64,000 nucleotides of DNA from contig JAKZZE010000009.1 of NCBI GenBank assembly GCA_024220505.1, positions 1,436,001-1,500,000 of the forward strand, written 5' to 3'. This DNA is from Rhizopus arrhizus (taxonomy: Eukaryota > Mucoromycota > Mucoromycetes > Mucorales > Rhizopodaceae). The notes under the pieces were generated by a model that ran no database searches, was not told where the DNA came from, and saw only the letters and a list, made by a program, of their open reading frames with translations. The first letter of the stretch is position 1, and each line of letters begins with the position of its first letter. Below, one piece after another: positions 22,343 through 33,580 of this stretch. The translations under genes and the position numbers were made by a program.

Positions 22343-25300
22343 ATGTCTAATTCAGGGTCCACTGGATCCTATACAGATTCAACTGGCCTTAGCTTACTTG
22401 GCGATAATTTACAAATACCAAATTATCATTTCAAGTCTCCACCTATACCTAGCTTCGCATATGGTGAAAATATCGATATTATATTTGGATACAGGTAAAT
22501 CATCACCCTGTCAATAATTGAATTATGAACACTTTGATAGAATTTCAAATAAAAAGCCAGTGGTAGCAAAAGTATCATGTAGTTCATTAAGATTAGAAAG
22601 AGAATACTATATTATGAAAAGATTATTTCAGTTAACTGATGGTGGATCTTTTCTTGGTAATATATGTACGAAATGCATATAGTGAATGCTAATTGATCTT
22701 GTATATAGTTCGACCATTAGAATATGTTCACTTACCTAGTGGCTTAACTGTAGTCATTTATGCTGATGAAGGTCATAATTATTTAGGACAACGACGTCAA
22801 TCTGACGAAACAATAAAATATCAAGGCGGAGGTTTTAGTGATCGTGTAACGACTGGAAAATATGATGATGGCACTTTGGGGTTAATCAACAATTCAGGAC
22901 CTATATTTGATCTCGGCACGTTTCTTCGATTTGCTATCAAATGTACAGATTGCTTAGAATTCATTCACAAAAATAACGTTGTTCACGGTGAGATCAGACT
23001 GTCTGCTTTTCAATGGTCAGGCGAAGATTCTGCAAGGGTTAAATTATGGAATTTTGGGTCTGGTTCAAAATCATTCGAGACTTATTTAACTAGTGAAGGT
23101 TGGCGTAAGACAGCCCATGATTCAGCTGATTCACTACAAAGTTTATTGGCTTTCATGAGTCCAGAGCAGACGGGAAGAACAACTTATGTGCCTGACCATC
23201 GATCTGATATTTATTCTCTGGGCATCGTCTTTTTTGTGTTACTCACCGGAAAAGATCCTTATGAAGGTGGTGCTTTGGATGTTCTGAATGGTATTGTCAG
23301 TAAAAAGTTACCTTTAATTAATGAATTACAGTTGGATGTACCGGAGATAGTGGCACGAATCATAGAAAAAATGACACACAAAGTAAGAAATAAATTTAAA
23401 AAATATTTAATAATATGCATTACATATGTTTACTATATATTTGTTAGTCACCAGATGATCGATATAATAGTGCTTATGGTATAAGAGCAGATTTAAAAGA
23501 ATGTTTAAAGCGACTCAAGATTGCTTCAGAATCAAGTCAAGAGGTTAGTTCTATTTACACAATGAGAGAGAGCATATGAAAAAACTAACAACGTTCTGTA
23601 TGTAGATAATTGAATCATTTCCTTTGGCAGAAAGAGACGTTGCATCCATATTCACTTTGCCAAAAACTATTTATGGTCGTCAGCCATTGATTGTAGAGAT
23701 GACATATATCATTCAACATACTGCAAATGTATATAAATCAGCCAGGCTCAAAAAGGAGAGATCACACAGCTCTAATTCAACTTTACCAACCATCACAAGT
23801 GCAAATGACTTGGTACCTCAAGCCCTAAGTGATAGTGCTAGTGAAGCAGGGTTATCTAGCCCTGATTTATCAAGTTTAAACACTGGGACTAAATCGAATA
23901 CAAACCCTAGTTACTGTAGCGGAAGTGATATTTCAAGCGGTCATGGTAGATTATCTGGTGGAAAACAAGGTGTTGAAATTGTATGTTTATTTGGCCCTGG
24001 CGGTGTAGGCAAGTCAACTTTATATAGTGCAGTACGAATAGCAGCTCGACAGGAAGGGTAATGAGTTATGCAAACAGTGGGTGAAAGCGTCCTTTTTCCT
24101 CTTGCTTATTTTTTTTTTTGTTATAGGTATGTAGCTTCCGCCAAATTTGATAGCCGACATAAAGTACCTTACAGTTGCATGCTAAAATCACTTTCACAAA
24201 TACTTCAACAAATATTATCAGAATCAGAAGATGATATCCACAATTTTTACAATCATTTAAAATCACACTTGGGTTCCCAGTTCTGTCAAATAGAAATATT
24301 AGCAGATTTAGTCCCTGAATTGAAGCCTTTGATGGACCCGGTAGATAGTGAGGACAGTGAGGATGCTATTGATATCATTCACCTTGATAATGTAGAGACC
24401 CGGGTTCGATTTCATAACTTATTTATTGAAGTCCTTCGCGCACTGACTCAGTGGCGTATGATCACACTCTTTCTGGATGATTTACATCTAGCAGATGAAG
24501 CCTCAATTGAATTGATAGAAAGCATGATTGGATCTAAATTGAAGATTTTGATATTTTTAGCTTATCGTGAGGATGAAATAACAAGTCCATTAGAGAAATT
24601 ACTTTCCAACGATATCGCATCTTTCCACTATTTCAAGGTTGATTTGTTGGATATCGAATCACTTGTTAGCTATATAGGCGATACTCTTCACAGACCAGTA
24701 GAAACAGCTCGAGATTCAATCTTACCATTGACCGAGATCATTTACAAAAAGACAAGAGGAAACGCTTTTTATACAGCTCAGTTGCTCACCACTTTGGAAA
24801 AAAAGAAGCTCATCTTTTTCAACTGGGAAGAAAACGAATGGGATTACAATCTATTCGACATTCAACAACTCATTCTTACCAATGATGGAGCAGATCGTGA
24901 GGCTGAATTGGATATCAGCTTTTTGGTCACTCGGTTACGCGAATTGCCTTTGGATGGTCAACGCTTGTTAAAATGGGCTTCATTTGTCGGTGATACTTTC
25001 TCTTGGGAGACTGTGAAGTACTTGATGAACCATTCAGATCCAGATTCAGAGTTTTCTGATACAGACACCATATACTCTGACTCTACAAATACACATGAAA
25101 ACGAAGAAGCAGTGTCACCCTCTGCCAGCTTTTCTTTCTCCTCTTCGTCTCAAAAAAGTTACAGACAATCTCAAAGTACAAATGGCTCTTCTTCTTATCG
25201 AAGTAGTACCTCGAGTACCCGGGATCCTATCAATGGTCTTCAGGCGGCTCTTCAAGAAGGGTATATCTTGCCTTTAGAAAGTGATGAATTTAAATGGTCA

Positions 25301-28300
25301 CACGATCGATACTCTCAGGCTGCTATGGAATTGGCCAATCCAAAGAGTAGAGAAAAGATTCACTTGAAGATTGCAAAATATCTATTGCAAGGTAGAATAA
25401 AAATATCTATTAAACTACAAATGATACTAATATGCCTTTTCAGACAAGAGCAATGACACTTTTTTGATTGCTGATCATTTATTAAAGTGTCTTTCTTTAT
25501 TACATGAACCAGAAGATAAATTAAAGTACAGAAATCTATTCTATGAAGCTGGTAATAAGGCAAGACTCTCAGGAGCTCACAAGATAGCATTGAGTTATTA
25601 TAAGGCTGCCATTGCCCTGCTGTGTGAAAATCCATGGGAAGATGAGCGTTTTACAATGACACATTTTTTGTACACGAATGCTGTGGCGTTGAGTTGGATA
25701 ATGGGGGAATACGATTGCACAGAAAAGTATCTGGACATTATCTTCAAACATACAACCGATCCTTTGGACAGAGTTGTCGCTTATCGTATACAACACAAAT
25801 ATTACTTTGGACGTCAGATGCATAAAGAAGGAGCCGAGGCACTGCATAGATGTTTAAAAGAGTTGAATATTGAAAACTTTAAGCACAATTATACAAGAGC
25901 GGAGTTGGATGAAGAGTTTGAGCTTGTGAAGAACATGATTAATAGATTGGGCTCTGAAGAAATTAAAAAGATACCTGCTTGTGAAGATGCCAGATTGAAA
26001 GCCACGATGGGTGTACTTGAGGAAATGTAGGTTTTATATTTTGTTTTGCCTTATGCCTTACACTTCCTCTTTATTTTTTTATAGGTGCACAGTTGCTTAT
26101 TGGTTAGGAAATCAGATCGAGATGTCTTACTTGGCAACCAAACTTGTCCATCTCTCTCTTACAAACGGCATGTCACAAAATTCGGGTGTTGCTCTTATAT
26201 TTATGGGTATTGCAGCAGTAGAATTTTACCAACTGTTTAAGTTTGGTGAAGAGTTAGGTGCTTTGGGTGTCTCTGTAGCAGAAAAGTTTGGTAGCAATAA
26301 TGAAAAAGGACGCGCTGGATTCTTGTACGCTAATTTCTTGATGATGTGGAAGTATCATTACCGCGAGCAAGTACCTTGGTACCGATCTTCTCTTAAATTT
26401 GCCATGGCTGCTGGTGATCGCATCTATGCCTCCTTTAATCATCTGCACCTTGCCGTCACTATGTTCTTCTCGGGTGAAAACCTAGCCAATACATTAGCCG
26501 AAGCTGAATTATGCTACAGCGATATCCATGCATGGTCATCTTCTGTGGATACCAACATACTCATCATGTCTATCATTCGAACCATCAAGGCACTTCAAGG
26601 TCATACATTCAACAAGTCAGCTGAAGAGATCTTTGATGGTGATGACGGTTTTAACGATAGGCATTTCATTACTGAAAGCTGTAAACAGAGCTCGAATCCT
26701 GGTGTGCCCATGAACTGGTACGACTCCTTTCGTATGATCCCTCTTGTCCTTTACGGTCATTATGAGCATGCTGTTGCAGTAGGATACATGTGTATTCAAG
26801 GTATTCACAACCATCCGTGCCACAGACATACACGTATGATGCTCACCATGCATTCACTGGCCATTATTGAAAAACTACGTAAGGAGCAATTACCTCAAGA
26901 GATGGTGGATATCTATATGGATCGTGTTCATAAGAATCAAGCACTCTTAAAAGTTTGGGCTGAAAATTCTCCTATTAACTCTAGCATGTGGTATACCTTG
27001 ATCCGAGCCGAGATAGCCTCCTTATCCAACGACATTAAAGCATGCATTTCACTTTATGAACAAGCCATTAATGAAGCACGAGAAGGAGGTTGGTTCTTGG
27101 AGCTTTGTATTTGTCATGAATATGCTGGTGCATTTTACGAAGGTTGTGGTATGAAAAACATAGCTTATGGTCTTTTGAAGAAGGCCATCGGCCTTTATGT
27201 GCATCATGGATCTTATGGGAAAGCCAATCATTTGACAAACAAGTTCAGTTCACTCTTGAGTGAATTTGATGATGACCGTATTGAGCTGCACGAAATTGGT
27301 ATCCAAACTGATCCTATACCTTTCTTGGGTCCACAAGGCTCTTGGAGCACCTCTTCTATGGCACCTGCTGTAACCACGAGTGAACCATTTGTATCCGAAG
27401 TCATACCACCCGTGACAACCGAACAAACTCTAATGACTCTAGATATTGTAAGTTGAACATTTTATGGGTATGTGCGAATATTCATAGTAATTTTACATAG
27501 CTTGATATGGCATCTATTCTTAAAAGTTCTCAAGTCATATCCTCTGAGGTCAAATTTGATAGTCTACTAAAATCTATGATGTCCATTATTTTAGAAAATT
27601 CTGGCGCAGACTGTGGTGCTATCATTGTCAAGGAAGAAAAATATGGCATGTACGCATATGGCAGTCAGCAAGAAGGTTCAATGACCTTTGATCCTTCTCG
27701 ACCGTTATCAGAAGAGGACGACCTTATTTCAAGTCGTATTGTTTATCATACTATCAACACCGGGGAAAGTATCTTTATTCATAATGTCAATCAAGACTCG
27801 CGGTTTGCATTAGGTCCTTGGTATGAAAAGTCTGGTAGCAAATCTGTGATATGTATGCCTATCACTCATAAAGGTACTGTGGCCGGATGTTTGTTTATCG
27901 AAGGTTCAATTGGTATATTTACGCAACGTCATATCACTGTGCTCAGTTTGCTATGCCAGCAGATGGGCATCTCCATCACAAACGCCTTCTTATTCAAGTC
28001 TGTGCAACGTGTGACGATGGCCAATATGCGAATGATTGAGATGCAAAAAAAAGCACTGGAGGATGCTCGCAAGAGCAAAGAAGCCGCTGTAAGGGCAACA
28101 CGTCTAAGAGAAATCTTTTTGGCCAATATGAGTCACGAGATACGAACACCCTTTTCTGGCTTCTATGGCATGATCTCTCTCTTGGCTGATACTCAACTAG
28201 ACCCAGAACAAAGAGACTTGGTCAAGACTGCAAAAGAATCATGCGAAATGCTGTTGCAGATTATTGATGACTTGCTCAACTTTTCAAAATTGCAAGCTGG

Positions 28301-29937
28301 TAAAGTAACGCTTGATCTGTCTCCTATTGTGGTAGAAGATATTATTGCAGATGTAGTGGAGATGCTTATTGCTATGGCTATTCAAAAGAATATTAATATT
28401 GCTTACATGGTTGCTCCAGATGTTCCTGCTGTGGTAGTGGCAGATGGTAACCGCCTTCGACAGTAAGTTTTTTATTTTTGTTTTCTTCATATTTAAATAG
28501 TTACATGACTAGTATTAATCAAAATTTAATAAAATGAACAGAGTCCTTATCAACTTACTGGGTAATGCGATCAAATTCACACATGAAGGAGAAATACGTA
28601 TTCAGTGCTCACTGGACAAGAACAAAAAAGAAAACAATGATGAAGTTTCACTGTTATTTGAAGTCATTGATACCGGTATCGGTATCAGCAACGAACAACG
28701 CAAGGTGCTGTTCGAGCCTTTTTCGCAGGTAGACGGAAGTACGACACGAAAATATGGTGGCACAGGCCTTGGCTTGTCTATTTGCTTGCAATTGGTAGAA
28801 TTGATGGGTGGCACGATCAATGTCTCTAGTGTGCCTAGTCATGGATCCGACTTTTTCTTTAGCGTTCGTGTATCTAAGCTGAAAGGTTCAAACATACCCA
28901 ATCTTCATCAGATAGAAGAAGGTAGAAAAGAACAAGATCTGTTGACTAAAAATGTAGCTCCATTTAAGGCAATCGCTATCAGCAAGTATTATGCAACAAT
29001 CGAAATGCTTCGTCATTTAGTACCAAGTGTTCATATGGATGGTGTGCTGCAAATAGAAGAATTCCAAAAATTATTGAGTCAGAACAAGTATGATATAATC
29101 ATCGTGGGTCTGTTTATGAATCCAGAGAATCTAAAAGCACCATCTAATTGGCTTGAGGATGCGAGCCAAATGAATAAGGATGCATTGATTGTGATTATGA
29201 ATTATCCAGCTGGAGGGATGAACCAGAAGAGTCGATGGTTTGAACCTGTTTCAAATCAACATTTGGCTTGCAAGGCAGTACGTATGGCAGTACCTTTAAG
29301 ACGCCTCAAACTGCTAAAAGTCATTGATGAAGCGTTGAACAAAACTGTGCAGGCTACCAACAGTGTGAATATGAAATTAAAATCAGAACCTTTGATTACA
29401 GACGAGGAACGCAAGTTGTATAGTAAAATGAATATCTTGATTGCAGAAGGTAAACAAAAAAGTTTAATTTATTTTAAAACTAAATAATGAATTATTAGAT
29501 AATCCTGTTGCTCAAAAGTTATTATTAAAACAGTTGACAAGATTAGGATTCCATGTAGAATGTGCTAATAATGGATTAGAAGCAGTAAATGAATGGATTA
29601 ATAATCCAGTGGGCTATTTTAGTATGGCTTTCTTTGATCATCATATGCCAAAAGTAAGGAAATATGAATAATTATTAGAAACCAAGATGACTCATCGAAA
29701 GATTAGTGTGATGGAGTAGCAGCGACTAAAAGAGTGAGAGAAATTGAACAAGCAGAAGGCAGAAGTATTAAATTACCTATTGTTGCACTAACGGCTGATG
29801 TCCAAGAAAGCGCAAGACAAGTCTGTATCAATGCTGGCATGGATGGGTATCTTACGAAACCATTAAATCAGAAAGTGCTTGCGGAAGCATTAAGAAATTA
29901 TTGTTTACCTGGCAATAACCGTAATCATTGTAAATAA
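22343..29937 (+). CDS. Hybrid histidine kinase with N-terminal kinase-like and AAA domains (Mak2/Mak3/Chk1-like)
   Basis: Twelve exons (22343-22494, 22541-22656, 22709-23382, 23448-23543, 23606-24057, 24127-25391, 25444-26026, 26085-27447, 27501-28462, 28542-29449, 29499-29653, 29707-29937) keep one frame for 2318 residues. Domain order: kinase-like fold (about 50-315, with FMSPEQTGR); AAA-type ATPase with Walker [10 protein letters not shown] near 480 and Walker B LFLDDLH near 612; a long helical region; GAF domain (about 1575-1735); HisKA with [10 protein letters not shown] (His1779); HATPase with [14 protein letters not shown] and GGTGLGL; and a receiver with AEDNP, Asp2237 in FFDHHMP, and TKPLN. 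This order is that of group X fungal hybrid kinases, which feed an Ypd1-type phosphorelay in oxidative-stress responses. The N-terminal kinase-like domain has HGE and NFG in place of HRD and DFG, so it is probably a pseudokinase. Confidence 0.93.
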
Positions 29938-30570
29938 AATGTGTAAAATATAAATATTTTTATGATAAAAAGAGGTTACTATGGAAGCCACTGCCAACCA
30001 AAAAGTTTGTATTTTTAATCTAAGCCCATGAATGGTTCTAGCCTTCTATCCCCTTTCCTCAAACGATTAAGGAGTTTAGTGTAAGCCCTCCTTTTTTTTT
30101 TTTTTTCAATATGCCTAAATAAAGAAATTTAAAAAAGAAAGCACTTATTTGCTTATATAAAGATCAACATTCTTTAAATCCTAAGGTATAAAATCCCCTT
30201 AATAATAAAGAAAATTAAAATAAATACTTTTTATGCTGTTGTCAATTATATTAATAAGAATAAAAAATCATATTTTAATTATTAATAAGAAATCTTTAAT
30301 CAACTGTAGCACTTCACATGGAATTAAACAATAAAAGAAAAAAAACGTGTGTAGGGTGATACAAACCGCTTGTTTTTCCCAACCCGTAAAAATATATGGA
30401 TTTTGCCCCCAATAAATGTTTATACTCGTGCTTTGACCTTTCTTTTCTCTTATTTTTTTTTTTTTTCTTACTCCTGTGACCGCATGGTGAAGTAATTGAA
30501 ACTGTGAAGGGATAAAGAAAAAACTTTTTTTTTTTGATTTTATTCTCTCTTTTATTTTTTTTTTATTAGT
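29938..30570. other. Intergenic region
   Basis: No gene is supported. It contains T-rich tracts at 30093-30107 and 30450-30466 and leads into the start of the SMP-domain gene. Confidence 0.4.
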
Positions 30571-32331
30571 ATGATTTCAATCACTTTTTTATTTGGTTAC
30601 ATTTTGGGTGGAATAACATTCATTCCATTATCTGCTATCATTACATATATCATATACTTTATTATAAATCGATTGTTATACCCATTTTATAATCAATATA
30701 TCCTTCATAACAGCACATATACAAAAAATCAAGTACATCAAGAACAAGACAATGTGAATAACACTCAACTATACAAAGTTGGATGGCTTAGAGTACAAAG
30801 AGATGAAATAACAATAGATGACGATGTATCATCTATTGGTGATATCGTTGTTTCATATATTTCTAAAAACAACAATAATCAAAACAATCACTTGTATTTT
30901 TCAGTATTAAAATACAATACACTTTACTTGTACGACTCAGAAAGACAACTGGACTGTAAACAAGTGATTACATTGAATGATTACAAAGTGACTATTCATC
31001 CACCTGGATTACAAGATGCTGAATTATTTTCAAAGACACAACATATTAAATTAGAAAACAAGAAGAATACGTATTATATCAATTGTAAGCGCTGTATAGA
31101 GAAAGAAGACTGGTACTTTAGTTTCATTCGCGCTTCAAAGACAACACTACCTTCATTTTTTATTAAACAAGACAAGACACACTTTGATCAATCATCAATG
31201 AATCATTTAATCAATATTGTGCACAGCGATGAATATCATTTTCAAACACAATGGTTTAATGCAATTCTAGGCCGCATCTTCCTTTCTATTTATAGAACAG
31301 AGGATATCAAACAAGCGTTATACAAAAAGATTGTGTCTAAATTAGACAAAATCAATGCAAAACGGCCCCCTTTCCTAGGTGAGATTACTGTTCGGTCGGT
31401 TGATCCTGGTCACGCAGTTCCTCGTATCACTCACCCAAAGTTGGTTGGTATCAGTCCAACAGGTGAATTATCTGCTGAAGCAAATATGCATTATGATGGC
31501 TGTATTCGAATAGAAATTGAAACTGTACTTAAATGGAAATACTCGGATCGATTACGTCCATTGACTGTTGATATCATATTGGCTATCACACTTGAAGAAA
31601 TTCAAGGAAAGGTCTTGTGCAAGATTAAAGAGCCCCCAACCAATAGGCTTTGGTATGCATTTTGTGAACCACCCAAGATGAAGTGGAAAGTGGAACCGGT
31701 CGTTTGGGAAAAGCGAGTGGGATTCTCAGTGGTTGTGAAAGCAATTGAGACTAAAATACAAGAGTTTATCGTTGAGACCATGGTTCTACCTAATTGGGAT
31801 GACATTGTATTTTTCCCAACAGATAATGGTCTTGGTGGTATATTTGAACAAGAAGAAGAAGAAAGGAAAGAACAAGTAGAATTGCCGATAAGAGAAGAAG
31901 AAATAGTAAAGAAGAATAAAAAAGAAGAAGAAAAGAAATATAGATTAAAACAAGATGAAGATTTGTTAATCACAGCAAAATCTTTGCCTGAATTGTTTCA
32001 GCAACAAGTTAAAATACAAAAGAATGAAATAATAGTAGAAGAACCTTATACACTATCTACATCACCACCAGAGGATATCTCAATTTGCTCTACTTCTGTA
32101 TCTTCTTCATTGGATGATTCACTACAAATTATTGATTCTAAAGCTAGTTCTTTAGATACAAGTTATTCAAATGATACAGCACAAGTGACACGACGCATAA
32201 GAAAATCAAGTTCACTGGCATTGTTAAATAATCCAAAAACATGCGCATCAACAGCTGTTAATATCCTACCCGCTATGGCTCATAAAGATAAGAAGGATTT
32301 AATAGATCAACATTCAATTGAGTCTATTTAA
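30571..32331 (+). CDS. SMP-domain lipid-transfer protein (Nvj2/TEX2-like) with PH-like region
   Basis: A single exon of 586 residues. The N-terminus has a long hydrophobic segment (about residues 3-33) that would anchor it in the ER. Residues about 70-190 look like a PH domain, ending in an EKEDWYFSFIRAS helix. Residues about 215-410 hold the SMP domain: QWFNAILGRIFLS, then LGEITVRSVDPGHAVPRI, GELSAEANMHYDG, and VETMVLPNWDDIVF at its end. SMP domains form lipid-carrying tubes at membrane contact sites. The PH plus SMP order is that of yeast Nvj2 and human TEX2, which move ceramide or other lipids between the ER and partner membranes. A charged Glu/Lys-rich stretch and a Ser-rich tail follow. 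The exact partner organelle cannot be told. Confidence 0.9.
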   Translation: MISITFLFGYILGGITFIPLSAIITYIIYFIINRLLYPFYNQYILHNSTYTKNQVHQEQDNVNNTQLYKVGWLRVQRDEITIDDDVSSIGDIVVSYISKNNNNQNNHLYFSVLKYNTLYLYDSERQLDCKQVITLNDYKVTIHPPGLQDAELFSKTQHIKLENKKNTYYINCKRCIEKEDWYFSFIRASKTTLPSFFIKQDKTHFDQSSMNHLINIVHSDEYHFQTQWFNAILGRIFLSIYRTEDIKQALYKKIVSKLDKINAKRPPFLGEITVRSVDPGHAVPRITHPKLVGISPTGELSAEANMHYDGCIRIEIETVLKWKYSDRLRPLTVDIILAITLEEIQGKVLCKIKEPPTNRLWYAFCEPPKMKWKVEPVVWEKRVGFSVVVKAIETKIQEFIVETMVLPNWDDIVFFPTDNGLGGIFEQEEEERKEQVELPIREEEIVKKNKKEEEKKYRLKQDEDLLITAKSLPELFQQQVKIQKNEIIVEEPYTLSTSPPEDISICSTSVSSSLDDSLQIIDSKASSLDTSYSNDTAQVTRRIRKSSSLALLNNPKTCASTAVNILPAMAHKDKKDLIDQHSIESI

Positions 32332-33580
32332 TAAATAGTGTAATTATACATCATCACTTCGTATGTATATATAATTCAGCCATATGTGCTTGTGCATCCA
32401 TCCTTTTTTAATTCAAAAGTGCATTTATTACATTTTGAGAATACATGATAAAAAGAAGGGAGTGCTTGTCTCTTGACAATTCCTCCTTTCTTTCTATTGT
32501 AAATGACGGAAAGCAACAAAAGCAGTGCTATGCTTTTTACTTATATGGTAATGGTCAAGCCTATCAAGATGGACCTGAAAGAGCTCACTGAAAAAAAAAG
32601 CAACATAATAGTATTGTTTATATCTCTTATAGTCTCTGTAAGTAGTTTGCCTTTTTTTTTTTTTTTTTTTTTTTATACAACTATGTATGATATAAGCTTG
32701 ATATCATATAGACTAAACGAATCACATTCCTCTAACCTACCTCCTCATTTAATAATAATAGGTTCGATTTAATAGAGCTGAAAGGAACGCAATTGAATTT
32801 TTTGTATCCAACAAGAGATACGGGTTGTTTCTTTCTCACATGGTTTTTTGCCTTTTTCCTTTTTTACCTTCCTCTTTTTTTTTTTTTTTTTTTTTTTAAA
32901 TCAACATTCTCAATATTCAATTGAGTTAATAGACTTCAATCTTTATAAAAAAAAAAAGATAAAGGTTAATCGTTACAAGAACACTTAATTATTCTCTTCT
33001 CCAAAAGTTGTCTTTAATAGTAGTTAATGCTGTTTAACTCAAAATAAATCACAGTTCATCCAATACATGCTAATTGTTTACTTTTAGAGCAAACATAAAT
33101 CTCGCTTCTGGCTTCCACCATCTTTTAAGAGAAAGTATTCCTCCATGTGAATTCTTTGTGAGATGACGATTGCGCAGTAGAACAAATGTATTAAATGACC
33201 CAAAAATAGCTGAATTGTCTTTTGGGGTGCATTTAGAAAGCACAAAAAACAAGTCGCATGAAACGGTGAATAAACTTTTTTATTTCTTTTTTCCTTTTCT
33301 TTCCTCTCTACAAAAAAAATTTTGCACTAAAAAAGCTATATAAAAAACCTTTTTTTTTTCTTTTCTTTATTCATAACTATTTTTCTTATTAAAGGTAAAA
33401 GGAGTAACTTTTTTGTATACAAAAAACTTATAAATAAAAAAAAAAGAAATGAAAGTAATGAACACTTTACTTTATAGATTCTTTTTTTCTTTTCTAAAAG
33501 AAAAAAAAACCATTGACGATACATATACATTACACACATATATACCTATATAACAGCATATATATCTTTTCTTACATATA
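32332..33580. other. Intergenic region rich in homopolymer tracts
   Basis: No supported gene. T-tracts lie at 32652-32673 and 32877-32897. The short frame at 32503 is low complexity around a T-tract and is not accepted. A TATA-like TATATAAAAAA at about 33337-33347 lies too far from the start at 33581 to be assigned. Confidence 0.4.

Noticed and set aside
24068..24126. Upstream ATG of the 462-codon frame as a separate gene start
   Set aside because: The segment is an intron; splicing to 24127 restores the conserved ATPase reading frame from the previous exon.
31602..31973. 123-codon minus-strand frame
   Set aside because: It lies antisense within the SMP-domain gene, is Ser/Phe-rich from the complement of Glu/Lys codons, and has no family features.
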